46,761 nt of DNA. Origin: an uncultured Ruthenibacterium sp. (lineage in GTDB: Bacteria > Bacillota > Clostridia > Oscillospirales > Ruminococcaceae). The number at the start of each line of letters is the position of its first letter. The first letter of the stretch is position 1. The translations under genes were made by a program, and so were the position numbers. This document shows positions 35,955 through 42,906 of this stretch, piece by piece. Location: the NCBI GenBank assembly GCA_944386555.1, contig CALXBN010000002.1:1-46761 (forward strand). The letters are read 5' to 3'. A model generated the notes under the pieces. That model saw only the letters and a list, made by a program, of their open reading frames with translations. It ran no database searches and was not told where the DNA came from.

Positions 35955-35994
35955 AATGCGCCTCCTGAATTCTGTCAGAGCAAATCGTCGTATT

Positions 35995-36030
35995 CAAAAA
36001 AATCCATGGAGACGCACGGTCCCCATGGAT
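35995..36030 (-). terminator. Terminator of the class V aminotransferase gene
   Basis: Arms ATCCATGG and CCATGGAT plus GAC/GTC pairs, loop of 5 nt, followed leftward by T7. Confidence 0.9.
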
Positions 36031-36050
36031 GCATTGCGAGGGCAGGTCGA

Positions 36051-37295
36051 TCAGCCTTTGTAATCGGGCTTGCGGCCGATCAGGGCGATCACTTCTTTCA
36101 TACCGGCGATCATGTTGTCGATGTCCTCTTTGTTGTTGAACCAGTTGCAGCTGATGCGGAAGCCGCCCACGTTGTCGGTGAAGCGCTGGGCAATGAAGAT
36201 GTTCCGCGCGTGCATGTCTTTCAGGATCTTGCGGTCCACATCAATATCGTCGTACAGGCGGGCGATGATGATGCCGGCGCGGTGGCCCGGATCGCGATGG
36301 GTGATCAGGGTGCCGCCGATGGACTCGATCTGATCCATGCAGTACTCGCCCAGTTCCCACACATGCTCCTGGATGTTCTCGATGCCGATCTCGTTCACCA
36401 GGCCCAGGCTCTCGCCCAGGGCAATGGCGCCGGCGTAGTTGGCGGTGCCGCCGATCTCATACTTGCGGGCGGTGTTGGGGAAGGTCCAGTCGAACACAGC
36501 CTGGGAATCCTGTTTCTCCCAGTAGGCGCCCCAGCCGCCTTCGGGCACGGTGGTGTTCAGATAGCCGCCGTAGCTCTGTTTGATCTTATCCAGGCTGTTC
36601 TTGTTCACATACAGAACGCCGGTGCCGTAGGGGCTGTTCATCCACTTGTGGCCGCCGGCCGCCAGCAGGTCGATATGGCAGGCCTTGGTGTCGATCTTGG
36701 TCACGCCCATCTGCTGCACGGCATCCACCACGAACATGATGCCGTTCTTCTGGCACCACTCGCCGATCTCCGCCAGGTCGCTGGCCCAGCCGTTGCACCA
36801 CTCCACGGTGCTCATCACCAGGATCTTGGTGGTCTTGTCGGCCAGCTTGGCAAAATCAGCGGCGCGGAAGCGGTTGTCGGGGGTGCGGCACACGCGGATG
36901 TCGATGTTCTTGGTTTTGCGCATCAGGCACCAGGGCAGAGCCACCTGAATGAACTCCAGGTTGGTGGTGATGATGCTGTCGCCGTCATTCAGTTCAATGC
37001 CGGCCGCCGCGATGTTCAGGCCGTGGCTGGTGCTCTCGATCAGGGCAATCTCCTCGGGATCGGCGTTGAACAGCTTCTGGGCCTCCACATAGGCCTTGTT
37101 GCGCAGGGAATCCATGGCGATGTGGTGGGCGCTGGAGTTGGCCTCATCCTGCCGGGCGGTCATGTCGGCAAAGGCCTTGACGGCACGCACAGCCCGCTGG
37201 GGAGCGAAGCTGACGCATGCGGCGTCCAGGAAGGTCATGGTGCTCAGGACGGGGAACTCTTCCTCACGATACTTTTGCCAGTCGATGTTGCTCAT
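36051..37295 (-). CDS. Class V aminotransferase / cysteine-desulfurase-like PLP enzyme
   Basis: A 414-residue fold-type I PLP enzyme. Asp191 and Gln194 (VVDAVQQMG) face the cofactor, and Lys217 in AAGGHKWMNSPYGTGVLYV forms the Schiff base. The family contains desulfurases, kynureninase-like lyases and amino-transferring enzymes. No conserved desulfurase active-site Cys loop is evident, so an aminotransferase or lyase role is more likely. I use ATG 37295 (AAAGGAG 10 nt upstream) rather than ATG 37304, which is one base from that site. Two TTGACA-like -35 boxes lie upstream (near 37438 and 37415) without a clear matching -10. Confidence 0.85.
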   Translation of the reverse strand: MSNIDWQKYREEEFPVLSTMTFLDAACVSFAPQRAVRAVKAFADMTARQDEANSSAHHIAMDSLRNKAYVEAQKLFNADPEEIALIESTSHGLNIAAAGIELNDGDSIITTNLEFIQVALPWCLMRKTKNIDIRVCRTPDNRFRAADFAKLADKTTKILVMSTVEWCNGWASDLAEIGEWCQKNGIMFVVDAVQQMGVTKIDTKACHIDLLAAGGHKWMNSPYGTGVLYVNKNSLDKIKQSYGGYLNTTVPEGGWGAYWEKQDSQAVFDWTFPNTARKYEIGGTANYAGAIALGESLGLVNEIGIENIQEHVWELGEYCMDQIESIGGTLITHRDPGHRAGIIIARLYDDIDVDRKILKDMHARNIFIAQRFTDNVGGFRISCNWFNNKEDIDNMIAGMKEVIALIGRKPDYKG

Positions 37296-37409
37296 TGCGA
37301 TCATACTCCTTTTTTGTAAAATGCTGCGCGTTTGGCTTTTTGGGTGCGCCCGGCGCAGGGGGCGCCGCCGCCTTACACCTTTACTTTAACGGAAACGAAA
37401 CCAAAAAAC

Positions 37410-37425
37410 TGTCAAGCGCTTTATA
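37410..37425. promoter_or_regulatory. Weaker candidate Crp/Fnr-type operator
   Basis: TGTCAA-GCGC-TTTATA, similar in spacing to the dyads at 28817 and 32829 but with one arm base off. It lies between the aminotransferase and Crp/Fnr genes. Confidence 0.3.
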
Positions 37426-37584
37426 CCTGCCTGTCAAAAATTCGGCTGCTTTTTTGTGCATTCTGCCCCGCCGCGCGGACGGGCCGGCGCTTTTGGCGAC
37501 ATAAATGCCGCTGTCTTTTTCCGTGCAAACCCTGTATAATAAAAACAGAAGGGCGGCTGCGGCCGCCGGAAAGGGGAGAGGATC

Positions 37585-38289
37585 ATGCTGAATATTCCCT
37601 CTTACGACTGGGGCAACGTGGAGAGCCCGTGGATCGGCGCGAACCTGTCCATCTGGGGCCCTCTGCTGGAAGGGCGCAGCCCGGTGTCCTATCCGGCCAA
37701 AACGAATTTCTACCTGCAGGGCGAGGATTTTGCGGACATCTTCATTGTGGCCGACGGGCGCGTATGCGTGAATATGTTCCATCCCGACGGCCAGCAGAAG
37801 CACCTGTACATCGCCTGCCCGGGGGCCATGTTCGGCGAAGTGGCCTGCATCCTCAGCAAGCCCCACGTCACCACCGCCACGGCCATTGTGGCCACCAAAG
37901 CCTACCGCATCCCCTCCAAGGAATGCCAGCGGCTGTTCCACAGCGACGAGCGCGTGGCGGACCTGATGCTGCAGTACCAGGCCCGCAAGAACCGGCTGCT
38001 GATGGCCCAGGCGGCTATGCTGGCCTTCGACCGGGCCGAGCAGCGCATCGCCAAAACGCTGGTGTACCTGCAGCGGACCTACGGCCAGCCCGTGGCCGGC
38101 GGGGTGCGCATCAACCTGCACTTTACCTGCGCTGAGCTGGCGGCCCTGGTGAACACCAGCCGGGTGACGGTGAACAATACCCTGCTGGAGCTGACCCGCG
38201 CCGGCACCCTGGCCAAGGAGGGCAGCCTGTATATCGTGCGCGATGTGCGCGCCCTGCAGGACCTGGCCGTGCAGATGCTGGACGAATAG
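37585..38289 (+). CDS. Crp/Fnr-family transcription regulator
   Basis: A 234-residue regulator. The cNMP-binding-like beta roll is at about 15-125 (YLQGEDFADIFIVADGRVCVNMF, CPGAMFGEVACILSKPHVTTATAI), then a dimer helix at about 130-155. The C-terminal winged helix has the recognition part FTCAELAALVNTSRVTVNNTLLELTRAG. The Fnr-type N-terminal cysteine cluster is absent, so it is not an obvious iron-sulfur sensor. A TATAAT lies at 37535-37540 without a good -35, as at activator-dependent promoters. GGGGAGAGG precedes the ATG. Similar dyads near it and at 28817 and 32829 make it a candidate regulator of this island. Confidence 0.9.
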   Translation: MLNIPSYDWGNVESPWIGANLSIWGPLLEGRSPVSYPAKTNFYLQGEDFADIFIVADGRVCVNMFHPDGQQKHLYIACPGAMFGEVACILSKPHVTTATAIVATKAYRIPSKECQRLFHSDERVADLMLQYQARKNRLLMAQAAMLAFDRAEQRIAKTLVYLQRTYGQPVAGGVRINLHFTCAELAALVNTSRVTVNNTLLELTRAGTLAKEGSLYIVRDVRALQDLAVQMLDE

Positions 38290-38360
38290 TTCTTGCGCGG
38301 CGGCAAGCCCTTTTCAACCGGGCGGGCCTGTGCCCGCCGCAGCAAAAAGGCGAAGCCAGG

Positions 38361-38394
38361 AACGGCCCCGGGAACCCCCGGGGCCGTTTTGCAT
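38361..38394 (+). terminator. Terminator of the Crp/Fnr gene
   Basis: Arms AACGGCCCCGGG and CCCGGGGCCGTT around a short loop, followed by TT and GC. A second small hairpin follows. Confidence 0.75.
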
Positions 38395-38401
38395 CCGTTC
38401 T

Positions 38402-38421
38402 CAGCGCAAAAGCGCTTTTTT
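38402..38421 (+). terminator. Second terminator of the Crp/Fnr gene
   Basis: AGCGC-AAAA-GCGCT followed by a T run. Confidence 0.6.
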
Positions 38422-38441
38422 GCCCTGGCGGCGCGCTCCGC

Positions 38442-39512
38442 TCATCCCTCTTCCGCGGGCTGCTCCTCCTCATAGGGGATGAACTCATTTTCGCCGTGGG
38501 CGTCGTTGTGGAAGTAGGCCGGCTGGCGGTGGGCCTTGTTCACATGCAGCTGGAACACGTCAAACCGCTGATAGGCGCCGGCGATGTCGTGGATGCCCTT
38601 CATGGTGATCTCCTTCGCAAGGTCGATGTCGGCGTAGACGATGCCCTCGGCATTATCCCGCAGGACCTCGCTGATGGGCGCGCCGTTGGGGCCCACGATC
38701 ATGGTGGTGGCCCAGCCCTGGTCGTGCAGCCAGGCGTTCAGCTCGGCGTCGCCGCAGCTCATCTGCTCGATGGCGTCCTCGTCCAGGCTGGCCGAGCAGC
38801 AGATATTGAACACCTTGGCCTCGAAGGCGTGGGCGCAGGTGCGCACGCGCAGGCAGTCGAAGTAATCGGTTTTGGCGCGGCCGGTGGGCCAGCAGGGCGG
38901 ATAGATGGAGATGTGCAGCTGTTCGCCCTGGGCCACCAGGGCGTACCGGGCCAGGGTGTTGGAGTTTTCGCCGCAGATCAGCGCGCCGATGCGGCCGATC
39001 TCGGTGTCGTGCACATTCAGGCTGGAGCCGTCGCCGAAGCTCCACACCAGCTTTTCGCCCCAGGTAGGCAGCAGCTTGCGGTGATGGCCGATCAGGTTGC
39101 CCTGGCGGTCGAACAGCAAATTGGTGTTCCACATGGTGCCGAAGTTGCGGGTGCTCTTTTCGCACACGCCCACCGACAGGAACACGCCGTTTTCCCGGGC
39201 GATGCGCTGCAGGCGGTAAAACGCGGGCCCCGGCACGGACACGGCGTTTTCAAACAGGCGCTTATAGAAGGGGTGCTGGTCCACCGGGGGCAGGAACAGG
39301 CACCACAGCGGGAAGGTGGGAATGAAGGATTCGGGGAACACCACCAGGTCCGCCCCGCCGGCCTTGGCCTCCCGCACTTTTGCGGCGATCTTGTCAATGG
39401 TGGCTTCCCTGTCCAGGAACACGGGGGCCGTCTGTACGGCGGCGGCCCGCAGTTTGGGCAGCGTGTCGCCCACAAAGGGCACGTCCGGGTTCATTTTCAT
39501 TTCAATCGACAT
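38442..39512 (-). CDS. Nitrilase-family carbon-nitrogen hydrolase
   Basis: A 356-residue enzyme of the nitrilase superfamily. The catalytic triad is Glu61 (VVFPES), Lys146 (GHHRKLLPTWGE) and Cys180 (LICGENSNTLARY). CGENxNTLAR and the HRKLxPTxxE context are those of true nitrilases (branch 1), which turn nitriles into acids plus ammonia, rather than of amidases. AAAGGAG precedes the ATG. Third gene of the HutP-like operon, 81 bp after the carboxylate transporter gene. The natural substrate is unknown; a product acid could enter the neighbouring decarboxylation pathway. Confidence 0.92.
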   Translation of the reverse strand: MSIEMKMNPDVPFVGDTLPKLRAAAVQTAPVFLDREATIDKIAAKVREAKAGGADLVVFPESFIPTFPLWCLFLPPVDQHPFYKRLFENAVSVPGPAFYRLQRIARENGVFLSVGVCEKSTRNFGTMWNTNLLFDRQGNLIGHHRKLLPTWGEKLVWSFGDGSSLNVHDTEIGRIGALICGENSNTLARYALVAQGEQLHISIYPPCWPTGRAKTDYFDCLRVRTCAHAFEAKVFNICCSASLDEDAIEQMSCGDAELNAWLHDQGWATTMIVGPNGAPISEVLRDNAEGIVYADIDLAKEITMKGIHDIAGAYQRFDVFQLHVNKAHRQPAYFHNDAHGENEFIPYEEEQPAEEG

Positions 39513-39593
39513 CTTGCTCGCTCCTTTTCTGTTGGTTTGGTGTCTGTGTGGGGTGGATGGGCGGTCTTTTTGCGGGGATCTGCGTGTGAAGCC

Positions 39594-41003
39594 TCAGGGG
39601 ATCAGGCCCAGCATCTGCCACCAGGGCACGCTGGCCGTCAGGGCCAAAATGCTGACGATGTGGAACACCAGGCAGAAAGGCACCAGCTGTTTGTGCTCCA
39701 GCTTTTCGTCGGCGCCGGCGGAATTGAACGCCGCCAGGAAGTTGATGTTCTGGTACTTGGTGAAATAGGGATACACCACACAGTAGGCGGCCATGGCCGC
39801 CACCCAGGGGCTGACGCCCGCCGCCAGGCAGAAGGGCATCAGGATCACCGTGAACAGGGTGTAGTCGGTGGTCATATCCACAATGACAAAGCGGGACAGC
39901 AGCGCCGCCGCAGCGATAACCGGCACAAACAGGTACGGGTTGCTGATGAGTCCCGCCATAGCGCCGCCGAAAGTCTGGCCCAGCCAGGTGTCGATGCCCA
40001 CGGCGGTGATGGCCGTGGCCAGGTTGATGGCGCCGCCCATGAAGGCGATGATGCTCCAGTTGATGCGCTGGTTGTAGTCGGCGGGCTTGATGACGCCCAA
40101 AGCCAGCAGGGCCGACATGCCCAGCACCGCGGTGATGGCCGCGGGCACGTTCAGCGTGCGCTCCAGCACCCAGAACACAATGCACACCACCAGCACCGCC
40201 AGGGTGATCTTCTCGTCCCGGCTCATGGGGCCCAGGTTTTTCAGCATGGCGTCCACGTCGGCGCGCGTCAGCTTGGGGGCGTCCTGGGGCTTATACAGCA
40301 GGACGATGGCAAAGTAGCTGGCCACGGTGCAGATAATCAGCCAGGGCAGCATGGCCTGCAGCCAGAACATCCAGGTCATCTGGGCCTGCACGTCCGCAGG
40401 CAGCAGCCCCAGGATGATGTAGGAGAAGAACGACGCGCTGAGCACCGCCTGGCTGAGCAGGGTGTACCCGGCATACATGGCCGACCACAGCCCCGCCATG
40501 CCCGCCGAGCGGTTGGCAAAGCCCAGCTTGGCGCCGATGTCGGTGCTCATGGCGCCCACAATGGATACCTTGGCGATGGTGGAGGGGATAAACGGCCCCA
40601 CCAGCACCCCCGAGCCCAGCAGCGCCAGCACCTGGCCCTTGAATGTGGGCGGGCAGATGCGCATGATCACCAGTGCCACCCGGGCCAGCAAGCCGCTTTT
40701 GGTGACAGCGGCGCCGATGCCCATGGCGGCGATGAGCAGCCAGACCGTGGTGCCCGAGAAACTGCCGAAGGCCGTTTCGAAGGGCACGATGCCCAGCAGC
40801 ACCCAGGCGCTGCACATGATGAAAATGCACACAAAATCCGGGATGGCGCCCGTCACCCAGTTGATGATGGCCCACACCAAAAGGCCCATGGTCCACATGG
40901 CGTTCTGCGCCAGGCCCTCCGGCGCGGGCACAAAGCACACCACCAGCCCCGCGGCCACGGCCAGGGCCTCGTACAGCAGCTTTCTGCGCGTTGCAGCTTG
41001 CAT
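39594..41003 (-). CDS. SLC13/DASS-family carboxylate transporter
   Basis: A 469-residue membrane carrier with about twelve hydrophobic segments, of the divalent anion:Na+ symporter family (CitT/SdcS-like). GPFIPSTIAKVSIVG is the SNT/STIAK-type substrate motif in the first repeat, and IVDMTTDYTLFTVI sits near the second. Family members carry malate, succinate, citrate, tartrate or malonate-like acids. The start is ATG 41003 with GGGAGGG upstream. It lies 65 bp after the HutP-like gene in one operon. It is the probable importer for the divergent malonate-type operon. Confidence 0.88.
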   Translation of the reverse strand: MQAATRRKLLYEALAVAAGLVVCFVPAPEGLAQNAMWTMGLLVWAIINWVTGAIPDFVCIFIMCSAWVLLGIVPFETAFGSFSGTTVWLLIAAMGIGAAVTKSGLLARVALVIMRICPPTFKGQVLALLGSGVLVGPFIPSTIAKVSIVGAMSTDIGAKLGFANRSAGMAGLWSAMYAGYTLLSQAVLSASFFSYIILGLLPADVQAQMTWMFWLQAMLPWLIICTVASYFAIVLLYKPQDAPKLTRADVDAMLKNLGPMSRDEKITLAVLVVCIVFWVLERTLNVPAAITAVLGMSALLALGVIKPADYNQRINWSIIAFMGGAINLATAITAVGIDTWLGQTFGGAMAGLISNPYLFVPVIAAAALLSRFVIVDMTTDYTLFTVILMPFCLAAGVSPWVAAMAAYCVVYPYFTKYQNINFLAAFNSAGADEKLEHKQLVPFCLVFHIVSILALTASVPWWQMLGLIP

Positions 41004-41068
41004 AAAAAATCCCTCCCGTTCCAAGCAGTTGAAATTGCGGATTGCGTGCGGCGCGGCAGGCGGCCCCT

Positions 41069-41512
41069 TCAGGCGCCCAGGATCTGGAAGCCGCCGCCCA
41101 CCGTTTTGTGGGACGAACACTCGTGAAAGCCCAGGTCCCCGTACATCACCACGGCGATGGCGTCACCCCGGCGGGCAATGCCCACCTTCAGCCGGCAGTT
41201 CTGGCCCACGGAGGAGTCCAGCCGGGTGCCCAGCACGGCTTCCTGCACGGCGTGGGCCAGCGGGTGGATGTGGGCCTGGCGGCGTTCGATCAGCCCGCCG
41301 TTCAGGCACGCGCCGATCACATTGCCGATCACCCGGCGCAGCGCCTCGCCGTGGGTCCCGTTCACCATGGTGGCCGTGCACCGGCAGCCCCGGCCGGCAA
41401 AATAGTCGATCAGCCGGTTCTCCTGCTCCATGCTCTCCGTCATGGCAATCAGCAGCGCGGCGCGGAAAGGGTTTTCCCCGCCGCCCAAAAAATCCAGCGT
41501 TGTCTGTTCCAT
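41069..41512 (-). CDS. HutP-like RNA-binding antiterminator
   Basis: A 147-residue protein resembling HutP, the Mg2+- and histidine-dependent antiterminator of Bacillus hut mRNA. Shared traits are the length, His83-x3-His87 (HPLAHAVQEAVLGT) and His54 at the metal positions, and the C-terminal IAVVMYGDLGF...HKTVGGGFQI pattern. From memory of Bacillus HutP, the ligand residue Glu139 corresponds to Lys136 here, so the effector may not be histidine. AAGGAGGA precedes ATG 41512. It is the first gene of an operon with a transporter and a nitrilase; no hut genes are present. Its leader carries a HutP-type NAG target inside an intrinsic terminator, suggesting self-control. Confidence 0.85.
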   Translation of the reverse strand: MEQTTLDFLGGGENPFRAALLIAMTESMEQENRLIDYFAGRGCRCTATMVNGTHGEALRRVIGNVIGACLNGGLIERRQAHIHPLAHAVQEAVLGTRLDSSVGQNCRLKVGIARRGDAIAVVMYGDLGFHECSSHKTVGGGFQILGA

Positions 41513-41572
41513 GGCATCCTCCTTCGTCCTGCATCCCTGCCGCCTTCCGCCGGCGCGCCGGAAAACGGGCAC

Positions 41573-41635
41573 AAAAAAGGAGAATTGAAACCCAAGCCGG
41601 GCCCGGGCCCAGCTTTGTGCGATTCTCAATTCTCC
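41573..41635 (-). terminator. Attenuator in the leader of the HutP-like operon
   Basis: Perfect 10-bp outer arms GGAGAATTGA (41635-41626) and TCAATTCTCC (41588-41579), an inner GC-rich stem (GGGCC/GGCCC region), then T6 (41578-41573). It lies between promoter and start codon, so it would end transcription early unless prevented. Confidence 0.92.
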
Positions 41636-41641
41636 ATACTT
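41625..41641 (-). promoter_or_regulatory. Predicted HutP-type RNA target (NAG-N4-NAG-N4-NAG)
   Basis: In the leader RNA: AAG-UAUG-GAG-AAUU-GAG. Three NAG triplets with exact 4-nt spacers are the known HutP binding pattern. The second and third lie inside the 5' arm of the terminator, so bound protein would block hairpin formation. Confidence 0.78.
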
Positions 41642-41699
41642 CGCTGATGCAATTTTGCGCGCCGGCGGCGTGCACTGTGCGCATCCGTCCGACATCTTT

Positions 41700-41728
41700 A
41701 CTATACAGGGCCGCCGGCCTCTTGTCAA
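41700..41728 (-). promoter_or_regulatory. Promoter of the HutP-like operon
   Basis: Read leftward: perfect -35 TTGACA (41728-41723), 17-bp spacer, -10 TATAGT (41705-41700). It gives a leader of about 180 nt before ATG 41512. A strong, apparently constitutive promoter fits control by attenuation. Confidence 0.88.
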
Positions 41729-41770
41729 TCGGGCAAAAACGACAAACTTTCCCCCCTGTTTTTGTGCGTT

Positions 41771-42670
41771 TTACCCGGGGCTGCCCGCCGCGGGCCGGGG
41801 CGCAGGGCGCAGGGCCGCAAAGAAGCGCTGCACGTAATCCCGGAACAGGATGGCCGCAGGGGACAGGTATCCCTCGCGCCAGGACAGGTTGATGAACCGC
41901 CGGCAGGCCGGGAAGCTGATGGGCCGCAGGGCGATGTGGGCGGTGTCCAGCCCGCCCCAGGTGACACTGGGGATAAAGGAGATCCCCACCCCCGCGCCGA
42001 TCAGTTCCCGCACGGTCTCCGGGCTGTCGCTCTCCATCACCACCGTGGGTTCAAACCCGGCCATGCGGCAGTAAAAATCGGTGATGGTGCGCAGGCTTTT
42101 GCCCCGCTGCAGGCAGATGAATTCCTCCCCCGCCGCCCGGCGCAGGTCCACGGCGGGCTGCTCCACCAGGGGGTTGGTCTCAGGCAGCGCCAGCAGGATC
42201 TCTTCCTCGATCAGCATGGCCTGGTGGGGGCCCTCGCAGGGCTGCAGCGAGGAGTACAGCGTCAGATCGCAGGGCAGCTCGCTGCCGCCGCCTTCGTCCT
42301 GCAGGATGTGCAGGCGGATGGAAGGGTATTCCCGCTTGAAGCCCAGCACCACCTGGGGCAGCAGCTTCGAAGCCGCCCGCAGGCTGATGCTCACCGTGCG
42401 CCGGCCCTCGTCTTTCAGGTCGGCCAGTTCATCCCGGATGTCCTGGGCCTCCTGCAGGATGCGCTGCGCATGGTGCAGCACAACCTGCCCATACTGGTTC
42501 AAAACAATGTTCTTGCCCGTGCGGTCAAACAGGGGCACGCCCAGCTCCGCCTCCAGGCCGGCAATGGTGCGGCTGAGGGAGGGCTGGGCCACATGCAGCT
42601 GGGCGGCGGCCCGGGTGATGTGCTGCAGCCGGGCCGCGCAGACAAAATATTCCAAAGTGTGCAGCTCCAT
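41771..42670 (-). CDS. LysR-family transcription regulator
   Basis: A 299-residue LysR regulator. The winged helix is at 1-60 (LEYFVCAARLQHITRAAAQLHVAQPSLSRTIAGLEAELGVPLFDRTG), then a linker helix and an effector domain of periplasmic-binding type. AAAAGGAGC precedes the ATG. It is divergent from the MdcA-like operon across a 236-bp AT-rich region, the usual layout for a LysR protein controlling its neighbour. By analogy with MdcR of malonate loci it may sense malonate or a related acid. Confidence 0.93.
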   Translation of the reverse strand: MELHTLEYFVCAARLQHITRAAAQLHVAQPSLSRTIAGLEAELGVPLFDRTGKNIVLNQYGQVVLHHAQRILQEAQDIRDELADLKDEGRRTVSISLRAASKLLPQVVLGFKREYPSIRLHILQDEGGGSELPCDLTLYSSLQPCEGPHQAMLIEEEILLALPETNPLVEQPAVDLRRAAGEEFICLQRGKSLRTITDFYCRMAGFEPTVVMESDSPETVRELIGAGVGISFIPSVTWGGLDTAHIALRPISFPACRRFINLSWREGYLSPAAILFRDYVQRFFAALRPAPRPAAGSPG

Positions 42671-42732
42671 ACTGGCTCCTTTTGGCCGGTTCCGGGCCGC
42701 CCGGTACCCGCCCGGGCGGCCTGGCCGGCGAA

Positions 42733-42762
42733 ATTATAACAGAAATACTATCTATATGTAAC
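42733..42762 (-). promoter_or_regulatory. Promoter of the LysR gene
   Basis: Read leftward: -35 GTTACA (42762-42757), 18-bp spacer, perfect -10 TATAAT (42738-42733). Confidence 0.55.
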
Positions 42763-42773
42763 ATATTATATAT

Positions 42774-42802
42774 TTGACGTTATCAAAAGTCAATGATATG
42801 AT
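42774..42802 (+). promoter_or_regulatory. Promoter of the MdcA-like operon
   Basis: -35 TTGACG (42774-42779), 17-bp spacer, -10 TATGAT (42797-42802). It is 12 bp from the leftward -35, so LysR binding between them could control both. Confidence 0.8.
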
Positions 42803-42906
42803 GAAAGCACGAGCCGGGCGGCCGAATTGTGGGCGGCTGCGCCGGCAGAACGGCAGGATGTGCCGGACAGGAAAGGAAACCGAAATACGAAAGGAGTTTT
42901 GTCTGT

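Noticed and set aside
33885..37319. A 1144-codon rightward open frame
   Set aside because: It is antisense to the YitT, GNAT, M20 and aminotransferase genes, which have family motifs and ribosome sites. It is His/Gly/Val/Ala-rich without any recognisable motif, as expected from stop-poor antisense frames in GC-rich DNA.
38496..41126. An 876-codon rightward open frame opposite nitrilase and transporter
   Set aside because: Antisense to two well-supported genes. It is very rich in His/Gly/Gln and lacks any domain.
41069..41512. Classical hut (histidine utilisation) operon
   Set aside because: Only the HutP-like regulator is present. No histidase, urocanase, imidazolonepropionase or formiminoglutamase gene is seen anywhere in the window.
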